From contig NZ_MWLN01000199.1 of NCBI RefSeq assembly GCF_002198655.1, forward strand, positions 140,209 through 204,208: a stretch of 64,000 bases of DNA, written 5' to 3'. Both the position numbers and the translations under genes were made by a program. The stretch's first letter is position 1, and each line of letters begins with the position of its first letter. The stretch comes from Kineosporia sp. A_224. Its GTDB lineage: Bacteria > Actinomycetota > Actinomycetes > Actinomycetales > Kineosporiaceae. Positions 58,370 to 64,000 of the stretch are shown one piece after another. The notes below the pieces were generated by a model. It searched no databases. It saw nothing but the letters and a program-made list of their open reading frames with translations, and was not told where the DNA came from.

Positions 58370-59263
58370 ATGAGCGAGCAACCGCAGGGCCCGGGCTGGT
58401 GGCTGGCCTCCGACGGTCGGTACTACCCGCCCGCTCAGGAGGCCCCGGAGGCCGCCCGGCCGCCCCAGTACCAGGCACCTCAGTACGAGGCACCTCAGTA
58501 CCAGGCCCCCCAGTACGCGGCACCCCAGCACCCGGCCCAGAACCCACCGGCGCAGTACCAGCCGGCCCAGTACCAGCCGCACGCCGCCGGACCCGTGCCG
58601 CCGTCGCCCGGCATGAGCGGCTGCGGCAAGGTCGCGCTCGTCGCGGGCGGCGTCCTCCTCGTCCTCGGCGTCGTGGTCGTGGTCGCCGTCGTCCTCGGCG
58701 TCCGGTGGCTCGGGAACAAGGCCACGGACTTCGTCGAGCCCGGCAGCTGCGAGATCACGTCCGACGCCGTCGTCAGCGAGGCGCTCGGGACGCCGATCAC
58801 CCTGGAGAAGGGCACCGGGCTGGGCGGTCTGGTGTCGGGGATCATCGACGCGCGGGTGCTGGCGGACGCGCCGTCCTGCTGGGGGTCGGCGTCCGCCGAG
58901 GACTCGGGCGCCCTTCTCGTGCGCGTCGCGGTCGTCCGTGGCGGCGACGCCGCGGCCCGGTTCCGGGCCGAGGTGAAGCAGGCCAAGGGGGTCGTCGTGT
59001 CCAGCACCGACGACGGCGAGGGGACGAGCACGACGGTCGAGACGTCGCCGTACTACGGCACGGCCGTCGAGGGCATCGGCGACGAGGCCTTCTGCACCTC
59101 GCTGGGCCTCACGGGGACCGTCGGCATCCTGGTCCGTTCCGGCGACGACCTGGTCTACGCCAGCGTCGGGGGCACGCCTGACGGCTCCACCGCCGACCTG
59201 CTGGACGAGACGGCCGGCTGCGAGCGGGCCCGGAAGCTCGCCTCCGCAGTGCTGGCGGGCTGA
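58370..59263 (+). CDS. Single-pass membrane protein with Gln/Tyr/Pro repeats
   Basis: A 297-residue protein. It starts with the actinobacterial motif GPGWWLASDGRYYPP, followed by a Pro/Gln/Tyr-rich tract of QYQAP-type repeats (about residues 28-75), a membrane helix VALVAGGVLLVLGVVVVVAV (about 88-107), and an extracytoplasmic domain with four or more Cys (SCEITSDAVV, SCWGSASAEDS, FCTSLGL, GCERARKL) that could form disulfides. The family is found widely in actinomycetes without known function. A TAACCT hexamer (58317-58322) and a small hairpin (58323-58340) lie in its leader; ATG 58370 has GAGGG 4 nt upstream. Confidence 0.8.
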   Translation: MSEQPQGPGWWLASDGRYYPPAQEAPEAARPPQYQAPQYEAPQYQAPQYAAPQHPAQNPPAQYQPAQYQPHAAGPVPPSPGMSGCGKVALVAGGVLLVLGVVVVVAVVLGVRWLGNKATDFVEPGSCEITSDAVVSEALGTPITLEKGTGLGGLVSGIIDARVLADAPSCWGSASAEDSGALLVRVAVVRGGDAAARFRAEVKQAKGVVVSSTDDGEGTSTTVETSPYYGTAVEGIGDEAFCTSLGLTGTVGILVRSGDDLVYASVGGTPDGSTADLLDETAGCERARKLASAVLAG

Positions 59264-59269
59264 GCGGCG

Positions 59270-59320
59270 CTCGTCCCCCACGGGCAACCCGGCGGCCGAA
59301 GACTGGCCGCCCGGGACGAG
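59270..59320 (+). terminator. Terminator after the membrane-protein gene
   Basis: A bipartite hairpin: outer stem CTCGTCCC / GGGACGAG, inner stem GGCGGCC / GGCCGCC with loop GAAGACT. It starts 7 bp after the stop codon of the upstream gene. Confidence 0.7.
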
Positions 59321-59349
59321 TCGGGCGGCCCGCACCGCTGCCTACCGTT

Positions 59350-59374
59350 CCCCTCTGGTGACGACGCAGAGGGG
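59350..59374 (+). promoter_or_regulatory. Hairpin able to hide the E1 alpha ribosome-binding site
   Basis: CCCCTCTG / CAGAGGGG, a perfect 8-bp stem with a 9-nt loop. The right arm contains AGAGGGG, the ribosome-binding site of the E1 alpha gene (ATG 59381). If transcription starts upstream of 59350 this could switch translation; if the TACCGT at 59343-59348 is the -10, the left arm would be partly missing from the RNA. Confidence 0.4.
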
Positions 59375-59380
59375 TTGCCG

Positions 59381-60466
59381 ATGTCCACCGACACATCAGC
59401 CGGGCAGGCCGCCTCCGGCGCCGCGCGTGGCGAGCACCCGACGCCGGACCGGAACGAGGGTCTCACCGCGGACGACCTGCGGGACCTGGCGCCGGCCGAT
59501 CAGGATCTGCGCCTGTACCGGGCCATGGCCTTCGTCCGGGCCTTCGAGGAACGTGTCGAGACCCTCTACAAGCAGGGCCAGGTCCGCGGCCCGGCGCACC
59601 TCGCGCTCGGGCACGAGGCCGTCGCGGTCGGGGTCGGCGCGGCGCTCGGCCCCCAGGACCGCTCGATCGGCACCTACCGCGGCCACCACCACGCGCTCGT
59701 CCGCGGCACCCCGCCCGACGGCATGATGCTCGAGCTGCTCGGCCGCGCCGGGGGCGTCTGCGGCGGCAAGGGCGGCTCGATGCACGTCCTCAGCGTCGAG
59801 CACGGCTACCTCGGGTCGCACGCGATCATCGGCGCCCACCTCCCGGTCGCGGCCGGGCTCGGCTGGGCGAGCCAGGTGCTCGGCGAGGACCGGGTCACCG
59901 CCTGCTTCTTCGGCGACGGCGCGACGAACATCGGCGCGTTCCACGAGGCGCTCAACCTCGCTGCCGTCTGGCACCTGCCCGTCGTCTTCGTCTGCGAGAA
60001 CAACGGGTACATGGAGTACACCCCGATCGAGACCGTCGTCCCGGTGACCTACCCCGCGGCGGACCGCGCGGCCGCCTACGGGCTGCCGGCGATCACCGTC
60101 GACGGCAACGACGTGAGCGCGGTCCGGGAGGTCGCCGTCGCGGCCGTCGCGACCGCCCGCCGCGGCGAGGGCCCGGTGCTCGTCGAGGCGCGGACCTACC
60201 GGCACGGCGGCCACTCGGTCGCCGACCCGGCCGCGTACCGGCCCCTCGGCGAGGTCGAGGCGTGGAAGGCCCGCGACCCGCTCGCCGTGCACCGGGACGC
60301 CGCCGTCGCGCGCGGCGGCGACCCGGCGGTGTACGAGGCCGTCATGCCGGAGGTCCGCGAACAGGTGGCGGCGATCGCCCGCCGGGCCCAGGAAGCGCCG
60401 CGGCCGGATGCCGCGGACGCCTGGACCGACGTCTGGAGCGACGGGAGCAGCACGTGGCGGAGCTGA
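59381..60466 (+). CDS. 2-oxoacid (acetoin-type) dehydrogenase E1 component, alpha subunit
   Basis: A 361-residue thiamine-pyrophosphate enzyme. The TPP motif begins GDGATNIGAFHEALN (residues about 184-198) and ends in the paired Asn of ENNGY. Other family segments are YRGHHHALVRG, GGVCGGKGGSMHV and YRHGGHSVADPAAYR. Similarity by recollection is greatest to AcoA/PdhA-like alpha subunits of acetoin and branched-chain or pyruvate dehydrogenases. ATG 59381 was chosen for AGAGGGG 6 nt upstream. It overlaps the beta-subunit start by 13 bp. There is no E2 or E3 gene before the window ends, so the true substrate cannot be read. Confidence 0.9.
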   Translation: MSTDTSAGQAASGAARGEHPTPDRNEGLTADDLRDLAPADQDLRLYRAMAFVRAFEERVETLYKQGQVRGPAHLALGHEAVAVGVGAALGPQDRSIGTYRGHHHALVRGTPPDGMMLELLGRAGGVCGGKGGSMHVLSVEHGYLGSHAIIGAHLPVAAGLGWASQVLGEDRVTACFFGDGATNIGAFHEALNLAAVWHLPVVFVCENNGYMEYTPIETVVPVTYPAADRAAAYGLPAITVDGNDVSAVREVAVAAVATARRGEGPVLVEARTYRHGGHSVADPAAYRPLGEVEAWKARDPLAVHRDAAVARGGDPAVYEAVMPEVREQVAAIARRAQEAPRPDAADAWTDVWSDGSSTWRS

Positions 60467-61449
60467 CGTACCGGGAGGCGGTCGCGGCCGGCCTGGCCCG
60501 GGAGATGGACCGGGACCCGACCGTCGTCCTCATCGGGGAGGACCTGCGCGCGGGCGGGGTCTTCAAGACGACGAAGGGGCTCTTCGAGCGGTTCGGCCCG
60601 GTGCGGGTGCGGGACACCCCGATCTCCGAGCAAGCGATCGTCGGGGCCGCGATGGGCGCTGCGATGGGCGGCCTGCGCCCGGTCGCCGAGATCATGTTCA
60701 GCGACTTCTACGCGACGTGCTGGGACGGCGTCGTCAACGAGATCGCCAAGGCCCGGTACATGAGCGCGGGCCGGCTGACCCTGCCGCTCGTCATCCGCTC
60801 GGCGAACGGCGGCGGGATCGGCTTCGGCGCCCAGCACAGCCAGGCCACCGAGAACTGGGCGATGTGCGTGCCCGGCCTGAAGATCGCCTGCCCGTCGACC
60901 CCCGGCGACGCCGTCGGGCTGCTCGCCGCCGCGGTGCGCAGCGACGACCCGGTCCTCGTCTTCGAGCACAAGGCGCTGTACGGCGTGCGCGGCGAGGTGC
61001 CGGACGGCGACCACGTCGTCCCGCTCGGGCGGGCGGGGGTCCGCCGCTCCGGCGCCGACGTGACGCTCGTCGGCCTCGCCGCGACCGTGCCGATGTGCCT
61101 GGCGGCCGCGGCCGACCTCGCCGCCGCGGGCGTGGAGGCCGAGGTGATCGACCTGCGCTGCCTCGTCCCGCTCGACGCCGCGACGGTGCTGGAGTCCGTC
61201 GGGCGGACCGGCCGGCTCGTCGTCGTCGAGGAGAACCCCGGCCAGCTCGGCTGGGGCGCCGCGGTGGCCGCCCTCGTCGCCGAGGAGGCGTTCGGCGACC
61301 TGCGGGCGCCGGTGCTGCGGGTCAGCGGCGGCAACGTCCCGCTGCCGGTCGCCAAGGAGCTCGAGGCGGAGGTCTCCCCGAGCGCCGCGAAGGTCGTCGC
61401 CGCGGTGCACCGTGCCCTCGACCACCGCCGGGTCGCGCCGGTCGCCTGA
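60454..61449 (+). CDS. 2-oxoacid dehydrogenase E1 component, beta subunit
   Basis: A 331-residue transketolase-type beta subunit. It begins VAELTYREAVAAGLAREM and has the family segments VLIGEDLRAGGVFKTTKGL, DTPISEQAIVGAAMGAA, FGAQHSQATENWAM and CPSTPGDAVGLLAAAV, then a C-terminal transketolase domain with DLRCLVPLDAATV. It forms the alpha2beta2 E1 heterotetramer with the product of the preceding gene. GTG 60454 lies within the alpha gene, with GGGAG 6 nt upstream, so production of the two subunits is coupled. Downstream are an LLM flavin enzyme and a lyase rather than an E2. Confidence 0.92.
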   Translation: MAELTYREAVAAGLAREMDRDPTVVLIGEDLRAGGVFKTTKGLFERFGPVRVRDTPISEQAIVGAAMGAAMGGLRPVAEIMFSDFYATCWDGVVNEIAKARYMSAGRLTLPLVIRSANGGGIGFGAQHSQATENWAMCVPGLKIACPSTPGDAVGLLAAAVRSDDPVLVFEHKALYGVRGEVPDGDHVVPLGRAGVRRSGADVTLVGLAATVPMCLAAAADLAAAGVEAEVIDLRCLVPLDAATVLESVGRTGRLVVVEENPGQLGWGAAVAALVAEEAFGDLRAPVLRVSGGNVPLPVAKELEAEVSPSAAKVVAAVHRALDHRRVAPVA

Positions 61450-61545
61450 CCTGCGCGGTCCCGGGCCCGCGCGGACAAGCCCCGGGGGCATCTTCGTCCG
61501 TGCGGGACATGCCCGAAGGGCCGTACCGGACCGGATGCTGACCCG

Positions 61546-62505
61546 GTGAGGATCGCGATCGGCATCGGCGCCGAGCTCGTCGGACGACCCCTGCTCCCGG
61601 CGGAGGTCGCCCAGCAGGCGTGCGACGCCGAGGCGGCCGGCTTCGGCTCGGCGTGGACGGTGCACCTGTCGCGCGGCATCGACGCGCTGAGCGTCCTCGC
61701 CGTCGCCGGCAGCCGGACCTCGACGATCGACCTCGGCGTCGGCGTCGTCCCAACCTACCCGCGGCACCCGCACGCGCTCGCCCAGGCCGCGGCCACCGTC
61801 CAGTCGCTCTGCGGCGGCCGGCTCACCCTCGGCGTCGGGGTCTCGCACAAGCCGGTGGTCGAGGGGCTCTTCGGCCTGCCGTACACCTCCCCCGCGGCGC
61901 ACATGCGCGAGTACCTCTCGGTGCTCGTCCCGCTGCTGCGCGAGGGATCGGTGACCTACCGCGGCGAGCACTTCAGCGTCGACGGCGGGTTCGGCGTCCC
62001 CGGGACGAGCCCGGTGAGCGTCGTCGTCGGCGGCCTCGGCCCGCTCATGGTCGCCGCCGCCGGCGAGCTCGCCGACGGGACCGTGACCTGGCTCGCGACC
62101 CCGCACGGCCTCGCCTCCGACATCGGCCCCCGGCTGCGTGCCTCGGCCGAGGGCGCCGGCCGCCCGTCGCCGCGGCTCGTGGCCGCGATCCCGGTCGCGG
62201 TCTGCGGGGACGACGACGCGTCGCGGGCGGCCGCCCGCGAGGCCGCCGGCACCGTCTTCGCCCGGTACGCGGGTCTGGAGAACTACCAGCGCCTCATGGC
62301 CCGCCAGAGCGTCGAGCACGTCGCGGACGTCGCGGTCGTCGGCACCGAGGAGGACGTCGCCCGGCAGTTGCGCGCGTACGCGGACGCCGGCACGACCGAG
62401 CTCTGGGCGACCCCGTTCGGGCTCGGCCCGGCCGGTGCGCCGGACGACGGCACCTCGGCCCGCACGACCGCGTTCCTCGCCGGGCTCGCCCGGGAGGGCC
62501 TGTGA
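61546..62505 (+). CDS. LLM-class (F420-type) flavin oxidoreductase
   Basis: A 319-residue luciferase-like TIM-barrel protein. Typical segments are DLGVGVVPTYPRHPHALAQA, GGRLTLGVGVSHKPVVEGLF and VVVGGLGPLMVAAAGELADG, which fit the F420-dependent LLM group common in actinomycetes. It would reduce or oxidise a small molecule with F420 or FMN. GTG 61546 follows a GATGCT hexamer (61534-61539) by 6 nt, a weak leaderless pattern. Its stop overlaps the lyase start (GTGA), so the two are translationally coupled. The substrate is unknown. Confidence 0.88.
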   Translation: MRIAIGIGAELVGRPLLPAEVAQQACDAEAAGFGSAWTVHLSRGIDALSVLAVAGSRTSTIDLGVGVVPTYPRHPHALAQAAATVQSLCGGRLTLGVGVSHKPVVEGLFGLPYTSPAAHMREYLSVLVPLLREGSVTYRGEHFSVDGGFGVPGTSPVSVVVGGLGPLMVAAAGELADGTVTWLATPHGLASDIGPRLRASAEGAGRPSPRLVAAIPVAVCGDDDASRAAAREAAGTVFARYAGLENYQRLMARQSVEHVADVAVVGTEEDVARQLRAYADAGTTELWATPFGLGPAGAPDDGTSARTTAFLAGLAREGL

Positions 62506-64000
62506 CCGGCCGGCTCGGGAAGTACGCCCCGGAGCTCGTCGAGGGCGGCTTCGCGATCGAGGTCGCCGACGCGCCGCTGCTCCACGAGGGCATCGACCTG
62601 GCCGACCTCGCGCACCTCGTCGTCCTCACCGAGCAGCACCTCGTCCCGGCGGACGCGGCGGCCCGGCTGTTCGCCGTCCTCCTCGAGGCGCACGCGACGC
62701 CGGTCGAGGCGTTCGGCTACGACCCGGTCCACGGCGAGACGTACAACTGCCGGGAGCGCGTGTTCGCCGCCCGGATCGGCGACGACGCCGGTTGGCTGCA
62801 CGTCGCCCGCACCCGGCGCGAGGCGGTCCGGGTGGCGCTGCGGCTGCGGCTGCGCACCGACCTGCTCGAGCTCGTCGGGGCCGCCGCCGGGTTCGTGCGT
62901 GCCGTCGCCGACCAGGCCGACGCCCATGCCGAGACCTACCTCGCCGACCAGACGTACCTCCAGCACGCGCAGCCCTCGACCTTCGGGCACTACCTCCTCG
63001 CCTTCGCCTACCCCGTCCTGCGGGACGTCGAGCGGCTGCAGGCGGACCTGGCGGCCCTGAACCGCAGCGCCGGCGGCGTGGGCAGCGTCAACGGTGGCCG
63101 GCTGCCGTACGACCGGCAGCGGGTCAGCAACCTGCTCGGGTTCGACGGGATCCTGGAGCACACCCGGGACGCGATGTGGGCGACCGACGGGATGGTCTCC
63201 GCGCTGGCCTCCGCGACGAGCCTCGTGACGACGCTGAGCAAGCTCGCCGAGGACCTCGAGATCTGGGCGAGCAACGAGTACGGCTGGCTGCAGCTCGCCG
63301 ACGGGCACTCGCGCAGCAGCGTCATGATGCCGCAGAAGCGGAACCCGTACGCGCTGTCGATGGTCCGCGGCGAGGCCGGCATCCTCATCGGCCGGCTCAC
63401 CGGGCTGCTCACGGTCTGCCGGACGCCGTCGGCCCGCAGCGACGGGATGATCTTCGCGTACGGCGAGGTGCCGCGGGCCCTGTCGCTGGCCACCCGGGCG
63501 ACCCGGCTCATGGCCGGGGTCGTCGCCGGCGTCGAGGTCGACGCCCCGGCGATGCGCCGGGCCCTCGACGCGTCCTTCACGCAGGCGACCGACCTCGCCG
63601 AGCACGTCATGACGACCTGCGGGCTCGACTACCGGACGGCGTACGAGGTCGTCGGGGCCGCCGTCCGCACCGCGGCCGCCGCGGGCCTGGCGGGTCGCGA
63701 CCTCACCGGCGACATGCTCGACACGGCCGCGACGGCCGTGACGGGATCCCCGCTCGGGCTGGCCGGCACCGACCTCGCGGGCGTCCTCGACGCGGCCGCG
63801 GTGGTCGCCACCCGCACGGGCCCCGGTGGCGCCGCCCCGGACGTCGTCCGCGCCATGGCCGCCCGCTGCCGGGCCGACGCGGACGGCGTCCTCGCCGCCG
63901 TGCACGACCGGCGCGCGGCCTTCACCGCCGCCGAGACCGCCCTGCTCGACCTCGCCGTCGACTGGGCGTCGTTCGGGGTCGGGCAGCCGCTGCTCTCCCC
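62502..64000 (+). CDS. Argininosuccinate-lyase-family protein, 3' end beyond the window
   Basis: An open frame of 499 codons running off the right edge. The fumarase/aspartase superfamily signature is present as SSVMMPQKRNPYALSMVRGE, and the first conserved block reads TYLQHAQPSTFGHYLLAFAY, with the catalytic HAQ and Ser in the next region (NRSAGGVGSVNGGRLPYDR). Sequence order and length fit ArgH-like lyases, but the Glu/Asp changes and context (LLM oxidoreductase and 2-oxoacid dehydrogenase, no arg genes) suggest a paralogue acting on another succinyl- or aspartyl-like substrate. GTG 62502 overlaps the upstream stop by 4 bp. Confidence 0.85.
   Translation, partial: MTGRLGKYAPELVEGGFAIEVADAPLLHEGIDLADLAHLVVLTEQHLVPADAAARLFAVLLEAHATPVEAFGYDPVHGETYNCRERVFAARIGDDAGWLHVARTRREAVRVALRLRLRTDLLELVGAAAGFVRAVADQADAHAETYLADQTYLQHAQPSTFGHYLLAFAYPVLRDVERLQADLAALNRSAGGVGSVNGGRLPYDRQRVSNLLGFDGILEHTRDAMWATDGMVSALASATSLVTTLSKLAEDLEIWASNEYGWLQLADGHSRSSVMMPQKRNPYALSMVRGEAGILIGRLTGLLTVCRTPSARSDGMIFAYGEVPRALSLATRATRLMAGVVAGVEVDAPAMRRALDASFTQATDLAEHVMTTCGLDYRTAYEVVGAAVRTAAAAGLAGRDLTGDMLDTAATAVTGSPLGLAGTDLAGVLDAAAVVATRTGPGGAAPDVVRAMAARCRADADGVLAAVHDRRAAFTAAETALLDLAVDWASFGVGQPLLS

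Noticed and set aside
58455..58585. Short direct repeats, first sight like a CRISPR or minisatellite
   Set aside because: They encode the QYQAP-type tract of the membrane protein, stay in frame, and lack spacers of constant length.
1..64000. tRNA, rRNA, insertion sequences, prophage or CRISPR
   Set aside because: Read through all intergenic gaps on both strands. None has a cloverleaf-like segment, transposase, integrase or repeat-spacer array.

Overview
This window comes from the chromosome of a very high-GC (roughly 75%) Gram-positive bacterium, almost certainly an actinomycete (Actinomycetota). The support is the extreme codon GC bias, frequent GTG starts, many 4-bp GTGA/ATGA gene overlaps, a glnA1/glnA2/glnE nitrogen locus, tandem GlnR-type half sites, and many leaderless-looking genes in which a TAnnnT-like hexamer ends 6-7 nt before the start codon. 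I cannot name a genus. I see no rRNA, tRNA, insertion sequence, prophage, integrase or CRISPR array. Coding density is very high and both window ends cut genes.

Layout. (1) 1-6,728: end of an SRPBCC protein, a zinc-less quinone oxidoreductase, then a reverse-strand operon of an FtsX-type permease, two ABC ATPases and a thioesterase. (2) 6,902-23,076: nitrogen assimilation, with glnA2, a class I glutamine amidotransferase, glnE, a type III glutamine synthetase and glnA1. Interspersed are a DUF1349 protein, a large secreted Fn3/Ig-like protein, a CorA transporter, an unknown conserved protein and a methyltransferase. GlnR-type sites lie in front of glnA1 and the type III enzyme. (3) 23,310-29,696: an RDD membrane protein, a redox signalling pair (cNMP-binding histidine kinase plus a receiver/Trx-fold/thioredoxin-reductase fusion) and helicase HrpB. 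(4) 29,808-42,180: an accessory catabolic region. It holds a TetR regulator, a four-gene operon (alpha/beta hydrolase, NicX-like ring-cleavage dioxygenase, flavin reductase, fourth glutamine-synthetase-family ligase), two acyl-CoA-dehydrogenase-fold enzymes, a QsdA-like lactonase with a QsdR-like TetR, a methyltransferase, two tiny acidic paralogues, a 2-oxoglutarate oxygenase and an unknown protein. (5) 42,279-51,180: recC-recB-recD in one overlapping operon. (6) 51,475-58,283: a compact cluster combining a CDP-alcohol phosphotransferase, a zinc-less dehydrogenase, a degenerate 6-pyruvoyl-tetrahydropterin-synthase-like protein, a GT4 glycosyltransferase, a methyltransferase, a flippase-like membrane protein, a RibD-type reductase and GTP cyclohydrolase II. 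(7) 58,370-64,000: a membrane protein, then 2-oxoacid dehydrogenase E1 alpha and beta, an LLM flavin oxidoreductase and an argininosuccinate-lyase-family enzyme that runs off the window.

How it fits together. GlnE has its expected target in GlnA1, which carries the adenylylation tyrosine, while GlnA2 has Trp at that place, so the synthetases look differently regulated. The two best candidates for undescribed systems are the GTP-cyclohydrolase/pterin-like/glycosyl/methyl cluster at 51.5-58.3 kb, which looks like a pathway to a modified GTP-derived or lipid-linked product, and the NicX-like/flavin reductase/GS-like/lactonase region at 30.5-39.4 kb, which looks like a degradation pathway for a nitrogen-containing or lactone substrate. 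Both pathway assignments are inference from gene content.
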